A DNA stretch of 64,000 nt from the NCBI GenBank assembly GCA_050084985.1, contig JBITNC010000001.1, forward strand, positions 25,792,001-25,856,000. Reading direction: 5' to 3'. A program made the translations under genes and the position numbers. Positions 37,301-45,300 of this stretch are shown here, one piece after another; within the stretch, counting starts at the first letter, position 1; every line of letters starts with the position of its first letter. The notes beneath the pieces are model-generated. The model was not told the origin of the DNA. It did no database searches and saw nothing but the letters and a program-made list of their open reading frames with translations. Source of the stretch: Nageia nagi (Eukaryota > Pinophyta).

Positions 37301-40300
37301 CATAATTATGACTTTTTAAGGCATGTGCTTGGCTTTGAAGGACTCTTGGACAAGCACGAAGGTGAAAATGTGACTTTTAAGAAGGTGCACTTAGCATGAA
37401 GGGTCTTTCAGGTGACTCTTAAGTGAAAATTTTGCTAAGGGGTGGACTTGCAAACATCAAAATTGACAAGAAATTGCTCCAGAGGCCAAGCGCATGCCCA
37501 AAAAAGACAAAATTATAATTCCTGGAGAGATGCACTCAGCTTTGGAAGTCTTCTCAATGACTTGAACATGAAAATTCAACTAGGGCATGAGGAAAAGAAC
37601 ATCAAAACTAGCACAAAATCACACCAAAAGGCAAGCGCATGATGAAAAAAGTCATAATCATGACTTTTCAAACCATGACTTTGGAACTTCAAAACAAGCT
37701 CAAATTTACCGTAGGAGGAGAGCACATGTTTCAAAAAGACATAACTATGACTTTTGACATGTGCCCTCAAGGTAGAGCTGCTCCCAGTGCAAGAGCATGA
37801 CCTCAAAAGACAAAATTGTGACTTTTTAAAATATGTGTTGAAGGCAGAAGAGCTCCAAGATCATTTCAATGTGAAAATTTGGCTAAGTCTTGGCCCCAAA
37901 AGCACCAAGATCAAGCGAGAATCCCATAAAGAGACGAGCACATGAGCAAAAAAAGGACAAAACATGACTCAAACTAGGAGGTCACCCAATTCAGGCGCAC
38001 CATTTCAAAAGACAAGTTTTTGATTTTTTGGTGATGCGCCCTATCCTAGGTGCCCAGGTTTCAAAGGTGAAGGGTTCCAAATCGTTCCAACGATGCCTAC
38101 AGGTGGACAATTGCCCCTGCGCATGCCTCCTCAAGCTAACCTTGATTTGAGTGGTAAGCTTGCCTCGAAAATCACATCCATCCAATTTTGCATCCTTTTA
38201 CTCAAAATGGCAGAGGCAAGCTCCAAGGTGCAAAAGAGGAAGATCGATCCAAAGGAGGTGGTGACTACCGATGGTGCTTCATCAAAGAAGAAGTTCAATA
38301 TTGACCTAGCAGCTTTGATCAGAATGTCACATGAAGACCCTAGCCAAAGGGTGAAAAAATAAAATTCGTCTTCAAGGTCAATAACACATTGTCATTCACC
38401 AAGATCTTCCTGAATAAAGATCGTGAGAAATCTCAAGACCTAGAAGTCCATACCTAGAAGATGGAGATAAACAAGATCAAGACCACAAGAGCGTAATGAA
38501 TCAAAAAATTCAAAAGGATTGCTGAAGAACTGGAGGAGAGCCAAAATCTTGAAGAAAAGAACATGCTTCCAAAGCCATACCATCCTCAAGACGAGCTAGC
38601 CATTCAAGAGTGAGGGCATCCTTGATGTGCTTGATAGAGGAATGAAGAAGATTTCAAGTCATGTGTTGCAAAGGTGAAAGAGCTAGACAAATTCATGAGC
38701 ACTAGTTGGATGGAGGCATTGTACTTGAGATGCACCATTTTCAATTTCATTTTATTTTGCACAATTTTATTTCAATTTGGATCTCAAAACATTATTCATT
38801 TTGATTGAGCCTTGTGATGGATAAGGATTTGCTCCCACAAGTGTTGGAGTTAATCTTGTATTGACACTTGTCATTTCTTGGTTAGAATTAGGGTTTATTT
38901 CAACTTATTTCATTTAAATTTGCATTAGGCTTAGGGCAACACCGTAAAAACAATAAATAGCCCTAGAGGGCTCATTTTTGAAAAAGAGGATGATCATTTG
39001 CTCAAGAGGAGAACTATTTTGAAAATTGCTAAAACTCTTGTACTTTCTTGTATGTGAATGTTTAGCATAATTTAATACATCGAGACTTGTTTCACTAAAT
39101 GGGATTGTGGACTTGAGTACTTGTACTTAGTGTTTACTTCTGGTTGCTATATGACTTGTGTGCATTTCTCGCAAGTGTAGGCTAGTAAGAAAGTTGAATG
39201 AATATCTTAAGAAGTTGCGTGGTTGCCACATGATAGACATTCTTCACTCTTTCGCATGTGAATGGATATATGTTAGTGAAGTTCTTTCTATGTTGTTTGG
39301 TTTGATGGGCTACTATGTTGTTGCACTTGGTAACACTGCTATAAGCTTCATTTTGCTCGCAACTTGGACTTACTCATTTGTGGCAAGGATTGGATAAGTG
39401 AAGAGACACATCATAATAAACCCGGAGAGAAGATGATCCAACCACTAATCCATTGGTAAACTTGTCTCTAAATGAACTCACCTCGTATGCCATCATCACC
39501 ACTTTGCACTTCCTTTTACCTTTACTTTGTTATTTTTCCTTTTTTTACCATCAAAAGTCTATCCTTTCAATCGGTGCAAGACAACTCTAGTGCCCGCAGT
39601 AAAACGTGTTAACAGTTGTTGTCTCTCTTCCCCACTGGGTCATTCCAAGTTCAAGTTCTTATCACTTCCATAAACAACATTTTGAGATACGAAACCTTGG
39701 GGTAACCAGTCCTTGCAAGCAGAGGTTAATAACGCAACCTCAACCACATGTTGGATGTCTTTCCATTTATCACCCTAGGTGTTCTTTGTAAGAGGAAGAA
39801 AAAACATCCCAACACAATTTATGTTTTTACACGAACTTGGAGAGGATATACAGACAAGACTTATTTAGAGGTTATGGACCGAAGGCAAGGCAGCAAATAG
39901 TTTGTGATCTTGGAGGGAAAATATTCACATTATGAAGCATTAGATGAATTCTGGAAGTAAAGGAATGCCAAATCCAGACAAAACTAGGCTAGATTCAACT
40001 CTCGGAACTGGTTCAGGATCAATCTGGCTCAACAATCAGATTGGTCACATTTTGGGATAAGGATTCCACAACGTCGAGTATCTTGTGATGGACAGTCCAA
40101 CACATCCATGTTTTGCAATTTTTGGAATTTGGCGGCAAATTGAAATTTTTTTAATGCTTCTTGCATGATTGTGCATATTATGGAATTTTCCTTGCAAAAT
40201 TCAGTTTTAATCACTCATGAAATTGATTCAAAGAAATACTGGAGAAGATGAGTGTTGCAGATTTTTTGAAGTATGTACAACCTTGCATATGAAATCACAA

Positions 40301-41810
40301 ATCTCAAGATGATCAAGTGAGTATTTGCTTTTGCTTTATATATAATTATACACTAAGAAGTCTAATTTTGACTTCACCAAAATGGGATTACCTACGCCAA
40401 CATGCATGTTGCTATACGAAATAAGATGAATAGAATAAGAAACTTGATATGATTTGCCAGGAATGCGTTCCCGTAGAATCTTGGATAATACCTTTTAATC
40501 CATTATCAAAATAAAAATATAGTTAAGATTGCAAGAACCCTTTTGATAGTTTAAAAAAAAAAAAGATCGAAAGGATCCAAAACAAAATAACCTATATTTA
40601 GATCAATATATTATTTGATGTAAATTTAATTTATTCTGAAAATTAATAAATAAAACTTCATAGGAACTACAAGAAAACATCAATTAATATAAATCAATAA
40701 CCAATTTTCAATAAATGATTTAAATTAAATGTGTCCTATGTCATCAATGTATTTTGTTCTTGACTTTATGGAAAACTAGCCTCGTACACGAAAGGCCCAC
40801 ACCATTATCATCCTTACTGTTGTTAAATTTCAATAGCTTCCTTGATTATAATCTTGAAAACATTATTCCTTTAGTTGTTATTTTCGAAATTTTAATGCAG
40901 AGAATATGATGATTTCAGATATATATGTTCCATTAATGTTGATTTTCCTTGTAAAATTAAGGTGGAAATATTTGGTATGCTTTTTATGCAGGTCTGGAGA
41001 GATTTCCATGTTTCTCCAATGTGTACCTTATCAAGCAAGCATGAAATGAAATATTCTTGCACTATGTTTTGAATCAACAGTACCTTCTTCGATTGAATTT
41101 CTTCTTGGCAAACAAAAACAGGTTTAATTATTGTTGATTAATCTTCTATTACTATTTTAATAATCAACACATAAAAAAGTAGAAAGGTACTACTGAAAGA
41201 TACACAATAATATTATAATTACTTATTGTATTACTTGAAAAATAATATTAATAAAAACCAAACCATTATAATATCTTTAATCTGTTCAGATGTAACGTAA
41301 TTTACATGTATATATTGATTAAATTAAAGTTTTTTTTTAACAAATACATTAATTATATCACATAAATCTGAAATAGAAAAGCAAATGGATCATCTGTACA
41401 CAAATATAACACAACAAATTCTTTGCTTTGATTCACTCACTCGCTAACTAAAAATCATGTTATAGAAAGAAAACCGTCATTCACATTGATCATCGTTCCT
41501 GATGTTATTTTAGTTCAAAGTCCGCGGAAACTAACCGAGACGACAAAGATTTCTGAGAGCAAAAGAATCAAAAAGGAGAGCTAAGATCGTCTCAATTTCG
41601 ATTCCTACTTGTTAAGAAAACATACCTCTTCTGAATGAATACAATCCTGCTGCGCAAGAATTTCTGTTGCACTTGTAACCTCTTCGAACTATCCAATAAA
41701 GAAATTGTTGTTGAATTCCTCGAGGATTTATCTGGCACAAGAGCTCTGCCCAAGGATAAGGTGGAGGGCAAATTAAGATTATAATGATGGGCTAGGGTTA
41801 TTGTGTCCAT
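7296..41810 (-). CDS. STR16: Plastid-type single-domain rhodanese (thiosulfate sulfurtransferase, STR14/15/16 type), six exons
   Basis: Six exons join to 570 nt (189 aa): 41810-41626, 35895-35791, 32263-32190, 32011-31941, 31824-31771 and 7376-7296. Every intron is GT-AG, and the phases (2, 2, 1, 0, 0) close without a stop. The first ~60 residues are Ser/Thr/Arg/Leu-rich and acid-poor, like a chloroplast transit peptide. The rhodanese domain follows: [19 protein letters not shown] (entry), [12 protein letters not shown], then the active-site loop GCQSGRRS with catalytic Cys near residue 147, then [13 protein letters not shown] at the C terminus. In this family the Cys carries a persulfide in sulfur transfer; plant relatives include the senescence/dark-induced SEN1 (STR15). 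An in-frame TGA at 41838-41840 supports the ATG at 41810. Most of the span is transposon-filled intron. The exact orthologue number (14, 15 or 16) is inferred, and no transcript was available. Confidence 0.88.
7557..8022. repeat. Tandem duplication, 233-bp unit, two copies
   Basis: Copies 7557-7789 and 7790-8022 are nearly identical, both beginning ATGACCACCTATTTGCAC, with a few substitutions and an inserted base. They lie in the terminal intron within 200 bp of the last exon. No coding content. Confidence 0.85.
8287..8706. repeat. Diverged tandem duplication, about 236-bp period
   Basis: A block sharing 'agctttatagaattagaag' and 'gatgtgaagtacatggatg' occurs at about 8287-8470 and again at 8523-8706. 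The copies are more diverged than the 233-bp pair just upstream. An 85-codon open frame covers the second copy (8552-8809), but it matches nothing I recognise and the first copy is not open, so I do not call a gene. Confidence 0.7.
8707..9603. other. Unassigned intron sequence
   Basis: No recognisable coding, RNA or repeat feature between the tandem duplications and the left edge of element A. Confidence 0.5.
9609..10166 (+). repeat. 5' LTR of element A
   Basis: 558 bp from TGTTGGAACTT to ..CCATCG (CA expected at the end). Compared with the 3' LTR it lacks about 125 bp between 'ggtggaagg' and 'ctaggccttgatg', including the probable TATA segment, and about 30 bp near the 3' end. This copy is therefore promoter-damaged. 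Confidence 0.85.
10169..10181 (+). other. Primer binding site of element A
   Basis: TGGTATCATAGCC differs by one base from TGGTATCAGAGCC, which pairs with the 3' end of plant initiator-Met tRNA. It lies two bases after the 5' LTR. Confidence 0.75.
10602..11030. repeat. 214-bp tandem duplication carrying a long hairpin
   Basis: Two copies, about 10602-10815 and 10816-11030. Each holds an inverted repeat with arms TATATTCCAATTTTT and AAAAATTGGAATATA around a short A-rich loop (first near 10679-10720, second near 10893-10934). AT-rich and non-coding. Confidence 0.8.
11111..11166. repeat. (TA)n microsatellite
   Basis: About 55 bp of almost pure TA, directly left of the GC-rich foldback. Confidence 0.9.
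11168..11325. repeat. GC-rich foldback island
   Basis: A roughly 150-bp island of high G+C in very AT-rich surroundings. Ends are imperfect inverted repeats: GAGGAGGGTGTGGCCCCCC (11172-11190) against GGGGCCACACTCCTCC (11297-11312). Smaller palindromes such as GCCCCTATGGGG lie inside. It could be a MITE-like element or an unidentified repeat; no transposase is visible. Confidence 0.55.
11401..11949 (-). repeat. Truncated LTR of the B/C/J gypsy family
   Basis: On the minus strand it begins TGTGACATCCCCC at 11949 and follows LTR C through the 'ctcacctaggagtcatccca' region to about 11401, where homology stops near the GC-rich foldback. Only the 5' half of the LTR is present. It lies inside element A. 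Confidence 0.75.
11950..13600. other. Unassigned interior of element A
   Basis: No recognisable retrotransposon domain. Overlapping minus-strand frames near 12364-12715 (up to 97 codons) show no conserved motif. 13000-13400 is AT-rich with several direct copies of 'acaatcttaagat'. Confidence 0.5.
13600..14345. repeat. About 120-bp tandem array with TGTGCACA motifs
   Basis: Roughly six degenerate units; the clearest start at 13843, 13963 and 14083. Each has two half-units with 'ttgtgcacat', 'atccttggttgaatg' and 'ggaaagttctataaac'. The palindrome TGTGCACA or a one-base variant recurs about every 60 bp. The translated repeats at 13839-14090 are a by-product of the array, not a gene. Confidence 0.8.
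14505..14705. repeat. About 55-bp tandem array
   Basis: Four units built on 'gatatctagcatatcaccattatt', each preceded by a TGTGCATA/AGCACA relative, inside element A. Confidence 0.75.
14995..15320. repeat. About 58-bp tandem array
   Basis: Six units built on 'acattgttacttccatgatg' and 'gggaagttatatccatg', with small indels. Non-coding, inside element A. Confidence 0.85.
15913..16347 (+). CDS. Unrecognised 144-aa protein with a C-terminal coiled coil, inside element A
   Basis: This is the only substantial open frame in the 7.6-kb interior of element A. The first ~60 residues are acidic and Gly/Ser-rich. From about residue 60 to 130 there is a strongly charged heptad-like stretch ([16 protein letters not shown], then [16 protein letters not shown]) that should form a coiled coil. 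No CCHC knuckle, protease, integrase or reverse transcriptase motif is present, so it is not a recognisable gag or pol. It sits about 1.4 kb before the 3' LTR, where an extra ORF of some LTR elements can lie. It may be a captured host fragment, a remnant structural protein or chance. The antisense frame 15855-16490 is longer but compositionally unconvincing. Confidence 0.4.
   Translation: MIIVMENWIPTCIRLSFDEGDGGGDIQNNIEVQGVLDLSATPTNAGEGSSSGVLANASFLEHENKILRKQLDAMRMQCDMFKRKRLVCKEAFNMLKERNGLMDEKEKLFEQISELNEKLEIVRLDATACVSPRVPFVPHEVDAK
17020..17200. repeat. Short tandem repeats of a TTAGATATCATG motif
   Basis: Five to six degenerate copies of 'gatattgttagatatcatgttttgatg', AT-rich, near the 3' end of element A. 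Confidence 0.7.
17767..17775 (+). other. Polypurine tract of element A
   Basis: AAGGGGGAG directly before the 3' LTR start TGTTGG, as expected for plus-strand priming. A similar tract, AAGGGGGAGTG, lies at about 16874 and is not followed by an LTR. Confidence 0.7.
19735..20025. repeat. 113-bp tandem units with TGACGTCA in LTR D
   Basis: About two and a half copies with 'ggaagtgatgaggtcagcaa', 'ggaagagatgacgtcagcga' and 'ttcgggccttaacc'. TGACGTCA recurs at about 19779 and 19892. It is the palindromic core site of plant bZIP (TGA/CRE-type) factors, so the array could be an LTR enhancer; that role is inferred. Confidence 0.75.
20252..20807. repeat. 139-bp tandem array, four copies, in LTR D
   Basis: Units 20252-20390, 20391-20529, 20530-20668 and 20669-20807 are nearly identical, each with 'gaagatgacgttagcag' and 'ttccggagtccggagatg'. 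The unit length is not a multiple of three. Open frames on both strands here simply follow the repeat. Confidence 0.93.
21170..21240. repeat. Short direct repeats GTAATAGCGTGG
   Basis: Three copies spaced 22-24 bp apart within LTR D. Confidence 0.75.
22297..25525 (-). pseudogene. Element B pol remnant: reverse transcriptase, RNase H, integrase, chromodomain
   Basis: Read from 25525 downwards. The linker into reverse transcriptase gives [20 protein letters not shown], then [20 protein letters not shown] and [15 protein letters not shown]. The catalytic box FFDDILVYS lies near 24541-24571, then [11 protein letters not shown] and [15 protein letters not shown]. RNase H shows [18 protein letters not shown] near 24085-24140. 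Integrase keeps C..C of its zinc site and [11 protein letters not shown] near 23350-23440; the later D and E region is not readable as one frame. The C terminus has a chromodomain, [14 protein letters not shown], at about 22395-22440. Stops and frameshifts separate every block. The chromodomain places it among chromoviruses, many of which insert into silent chromatin. Confidence 0.88.
25787..26886 (-). repeat. Right (5') LTR of element B
   Basis: 1.1 kb, uninterrupted. On the minus strand it starts TGTCACGTCCCC and ends ..GGGATCATTTA. It carries the promoter side of the element. Confidence 0.85.
27540..31000 (+). mobile_element. Decayed LINE H, split by solo LTR J
   Basis: Plus-strand reverse-transcriptase fragments: [21 protein letters not shown] and '[14 protein letters not shown]' (27960-28080), [12 protein letters not shown] (28246-28280), '[20 protein letters not shown]' (28420-28480) and the catalytic [18 protein letters not shown] (28541-28600). 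Beyond LTR J the protein resumes with [18 protein letters not shown], then [14 protein letters not shown] (30470-30570), a C-terminal Cys/His motif of such LINEs. Many stops and frameshifts. It abuts the right edge of element A and belongs to the same family as the remnant at 1.1-3.6 kb. Confidence 0.82.
29302..30461 (-). mobile_element. Solo LTR J of the B/C gypsy family
   Basis: 1160 bp, TGTAAAGCTCC..GGATGTCACA on the plus strand, with a perfect 5-bp duplication TCTAA at 29297-29301 and 30462-30466. Removing it rejoins LINE H coding sequence (..LETES then HFVFRH). It has no interior, so it is a solo LTR. Confidence 0.93.
31001..31620. other. Unassigned intron sequence near exon 5
   Basis: The 3' edge of LINE H fades out here; nothing else is recognisable. 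Confidence 0.45.
31771..31824 (-). CDS. STR16: Rhodanese gene exon 5 (active-site exon)
   Basis: Acceptor TTGTTTTGCAG, donor GTAAGAG. Its 18 codons encode [18 protein letters not shown], the rhodanese loop with the catalytic Cys. It ends in phase 0. The next recognisable family exon in the correct orientation is 24 kb away at 7376. Confidence 0.94.
31941..32011 (-). CDS. STR16: Rhodanese gene exon 4
   Basis: Acceptor AAATTTAG, donor GTATGA. It encodes [15 protein letters not shown] and SKDDEIVV, the helix and strand just before the active-site loop in this family. It ends in phase 0. Confidence 0.93.
32190..32263 (-). CDS. STR16: Rhodanese gene exon 3
   Basis: Acceptor TTGGCAG, donor GTTTGT. 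It encodes [20 protein letters not shown], continuing DVR from exon 2, and ends in a split Gly codon (G|GG). Confidence 0.93.
32264..35790 (-). other. Intron 2 of the rhodanese gene, 3.5 kb
   Basis: AT-rich with no recognisable transposon domain, RNA or nested gene. Open frames are short and unconvincing. Confidence 0.65.
35791..35895 (-). CDS. STR16: Rhodanese gene exon 2 (start of rhodanese fold)
   Basis: Bounded by the acceptor TGTGTGCAG and donor GTGAATG. It encodes [15 protein letters not shown], the hallmark entry of plant single-domain rhodaneses, preceded by a short Ser/Thr/Lys linker. It ends in a split Arg codon (AG|G) completed by exon 3. Confidence 0.9.
36600..38080. repeat. Degenerate array of GACTTTT / GCGCATG modules in intron 1
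   Basis: About 15 irregularly spaced modules (70-150 bp) each combine 'gcgcatg', 'aaaaagacataattatgacttt' and a following '(g)atgcgcttggct' variant. Clear examples lie near 37050, 37130, 37300, 37620, 37720 and 37800. Spacing is too irregular for a satellite and there is no continuous frame. It resembles the non-coding interior of an old LTR element. Confidence 0.6.
38842..39813 (+). repeat. Possible old solo LTR
   Basis: The block opens TGTTGGAGTTAATC and closes ..AACATCCCAACA, giving TGTTGG/CCAACA termini, and contains AATAAATAGCCC like a TATA region (near 38960). Flanks ACAAG and CAATT do not match, so the edges are not proven. A 90-codon frame just left (38093-38362, lysine-rich, unrecognised) could belong to the same element. 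Confidence 0.35.
41626..41810 (-). CDS. STR16: Rhodanese gene exon 1 (transit peptide)
   Basis: Starts at ATG 41808-41810 and ends ...AAGAG before the donor GTATG at 41625. It encodes about 61 residues beginning [11 protein letters not shown], rich in Ser, Thr, Leu and Arg and poor in acids, which suggests a plastid transit peptide. The split codon AG|G joins exon 2 in frame. Assignment to this gene rests on phase, strand and content; a 5.7-kb intron follows. Confidence 0.78.
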
Positions 41811-42127
41811 CGGTGCAATGTTCGAATCCCGTTGACGTCAAGATCCTTACAGAACGATTTGTTCCTTGTGTGGGGTTGTGCAGCCATAAGGCCACGAGGG
41901 AGCGACAAGATATGCACTGTCAGAATTGATTAAATTTACGTGAACAAAGAGCATTGTCTATAATTTGTCGATAATGTTATCTTATTTTTCTGAAATAGGT
42001 ATATTACAAAGTATCTTTCTTCAATGATTAGAGATATACTTTTAGTATAATTTTCTTTCTTTTATTAAATAGTTTTAATTTCTAAATTATTATATGTAAG
42101 AGTTTTTTTTGTTGGTAGTTTATCTTC
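41811..42127 (-). promoter_or_regulatory. STR16: Putative 5' UTR and core promoter of the rhodanese gene
   Basis: Only about 317 bp separate the start codon from the poly(A) end of an L1 element. A bZIP-type palindrome TGACGTCA lies at 41833-41840. A minus-strand AATTATAG near 41957-41965 could serve as a TATA element. These are motif matches only; no start site is known. Confidence 0.4.
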
Positions 42128-42368
42128 TTTTTTTTTTTTGATGAAAAGACTTTATATTAAATAAAATGCTTTATCATACAAAAGGGGCGGGTGGGATTGA
42201 GCACACCCCGATCGTCACACTAGCTTGATAAAAAAGTTAGGAAGCAGAAACAAAATCATACATGATCCAAATATTCATCAAAGGAAAAATATCTCGAAGC
42301 TTTATCAGATACCCAGACTAAAAAAAACATAAAAATGCACTACTGAGAGCCCTCCACTGATAAGTAAG

Positions 42369-45300
42369 TCAATCCACTGGAGGCCCATAGTTATGTGAGC
42401 GAGAAGCATCCTCAATCTGGTTAGGGAGTCCACTAGTAGAGCAGGGAGCATTGCACCAGTGATCCAACAAATTTTGTAAGTGCTGAACCTCAATATGTAC
42501 CTTTTCTGCTTGATTAAAAATCTGTAACAAACAATCATAAAAGACTATGTATTTATCAGAAAGAGAGAATACAGAAGAAGCTTCTTGTCTACCATAAATA
42601 ATGTTATTTCGAGTCTTCCAGAGGTGAAAAAGTATACTAAGACGAAAAATATGCCAAACTTCTTGAAGAGGTTCTGAGAAATGAAGAGGATCCCCAAACA
42701 GAGCATGAACCCAAGTGCACGGAGTAGACAGAAAAGGGTTAAAAAAAGAGAGAATCCATATCCAGGCATCATGAGCTTTGTCACATGACCAGAAAACATG
42801 CAAAAAATCTTCTGGTTGATTGCAGAATGCACACAGAGGGTTAGGAACACCTAGATATTTTCTTCGAATACCAATAGGAAGACCTTGATGTAACAAACTC
42901 CAACCAAGAAAACTTTGTTTAGGCTCCAAGAAGGAAGACCAAACAACCTTAAATCTTAACTTCCAACGAGATTGAACAGAGAATAAATCCCATCGGACAT
43001 TAAGAGTATCAGCCATAGGAACATGAGGAGAAAGCAAAAAGTAGCCCATATGAGACTTATACTTATTCATCTGAATTCTTTTAGGCCAAACCCAATCTGA
43101 CCACCAGGGCTTTTGAAACTTCTTCCCAAGTTTAGTCCAGAAAGATAGAGGAGTTCTATCAATAAGATATTCAAAAGTATACTTATCATCTGCCTTGAGA
43201 TTATACAACTCTCGAAACTTATCCCAAGAGAACCAAGATCTAGTTTGAGGATCATACAGGTCCAAGAAAGAGTCAATGCCTTTGCGATGAAATCTGAGAG
43301 CTCTAATCCATTGAATTTGAGAAGGAAGTAACCCATTATCAATAATTATAGGGGACCACCATAGATTTAAAGAAGAGCAAGAAGCACCTGCCTTTTTATC
43401 ACATCCTTTCCATGTCAACCATGGCTTTAAGGCCTCCCAAGCTTTCCATATACTTTTAACAACAAAAGAACTAGAAATTTTAAACTGCACAGGGGCAGTA
43501 AGAATTGTATGAAAATTCATTCCTTTCCAAACCCTTTTGCCAAGGGGAGTACCTGTTGATATGCAATGTCTGACTAGGATTTTCCAAGCCTCGTCCCCTT
43601 CAAAGCTCGAATAACCCATTTGGCACATAAAGCAATCCCTTGTTTTTCACAATTAAACATTCCCATACCTCCAGTGGATCTGGTCATGCAGCAAGAATCC
43701 CAAGCAACCCGGTGGAAGCCTCTTTTATGAGCATCTGAAGCCCAAATAAAATCCCTAAGCAGTCGATCAAGCTTATTATAGCAAGACTTAGCAGGCACCC
43801 AACAGGAGGAGTAATAGACATGGGTGGAAGCTAATATCTTGGAACAAATTTGAAATTTTCCTGCAAGGGAAAGTTTCTTTGTGGACCAGTAGGCTAGCTT
43901 TTTTTCCACTTTTTGGACTACATCTTTCCATAGCTGAGCAGGGGAGGCTTCAAAAGCAAAGGGGATACCTAGAAACTTAAATGTTTCACCTGGCTGAATC
44001 CATTTCCATGAAAAATTAATAAGCCATTGAGGAATATCCTTAAAATATTGTCTATAACAAGAAGTCTTATTCCATTGAATACTAGATCCAGAAGCTAAGC
44101 AAAAAGTGTTTAAACATTTAAGTGCAGTATTAACAGACTGCTCATCTTCTGCCACAGTAAGAAAAGAATCATCTGCAAAATGTCCATTTAAAAGAGATTT
44201 ATCTGAATGAGGCAAAGCAATACCTTTGATCATTCCTTGGGAGGCTTGAAAGGCTAACAAATAGCTAAAAGCTTCAGCAGCTAAAATAAAAAGAGAAGGG
44301 GCTAAAGGACACCCTTATCGTATAGAGCGAGCTAACAGGATGGACTAAGATTGAGCATTATTCATTGTTAAAATAGCAGAAGCATCTCTGAACAACATAT
44401 TGATAGATCTAAGAAAATAAGGACCAAAGCCAAGAGCCTGCAACATGGCTAAAATGAACCTCCATTCAATACGATCATAGGCTTTTTCAAAGTCAATTTT
44501 AATAAAAAGAGCATCTTGTCCTGAAGATTGAGCCCATTGCATACCTTCCCAGACAGCAATAACATTATCAAGAATATATCTTCCTTGCACAAAACCAGTT
44601 TGCTCTGGTCGGACAATGAGAGGTAACAAGGGATGAAGCTTGAGAGCTAAAGCTTTAGCAATGATTTTATACCTAACATTTAACAGAGTGATGGGTCTCC
44701 AATTTGTAATAATTTCTGGATCACCAGATTTTGGGATGAATTTGATATTACCTTTGTTGATTAAAGCTCCCAAAGAACCAGTATGCATAGCTTCCTGATA
44801 AACATGTAAAAGATCAGGACCAACCATATCCTAAAAAGTTTTATAGAATTCACAAGGAAAACCATCAAGACCAGGAGTTTTGTCATTAGCCATATCAGAT
44901 AAAGCAAGTTTCAGCTCTTCTAAAGTTAAAGGAGAATCACAAAACTCTCTCTGAATAGTATTCAACTGCTGAGGTATGACATTGCAGCAATCATTAAGAG
45001 GTTGTTGGCTAGCTATAGTAATAGGTTGGGAAGCAAAAACCTTCTCATAATGCTGAATAAAAGCTTGAACAATATCAGGGAAATTGGTGATTCTGTTACC
45101 ATCATGCTGTAAAGCTTGAAATTGGGTAGTATGCAGGGGGGGCGCAATCTTTTGAAGAACTCTTTTGAGACTCATCTCCCACCTTAAGCCATTTCAAGCG
45201 AGACTTAAGCTGAGCTCCTTTAGCTGCATAAACTTCTGCTTTTCTAATTTCATGTCTGAGAGCTGCAACATTAGCTTAAAGAGTAATATTAAAGGGATCA

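Larger units (their letters stand above)
35896..41625 (-). other. Intron 1 of the rhodanese gene, 5.7 kb
   Basis: Holds a degenerate tandem array (36.6-38.08 kb) and an LTR-like block (38.84-39.81 kb). 39.8-41.6 kb has nothing I recognise. Confidence 0.7.

Noticed and set aside
38842-39813. A firm solo LTR call
   Set aside because: Terminal TGTTGG/CCAACA is suggestive, but flanking bases ACAAG and CAATT do not match; left as low confidence.
41817-41832. tRNA-like B-box (GTTCGAATCCC) just upstream of the rhodanese start
   Set aside because: No A-box at the right distance, no cloverleaf and no acceptor stem could be drawn; likely chance or a trace of an old SINE.
42369-43628. 419-codon minus frame as an independent host gene
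   Set aside because: It contains a zf-RVT domain and is collinear with L1 reverse transcriptase, so it is the C-terminal part of ORF2 of element G.
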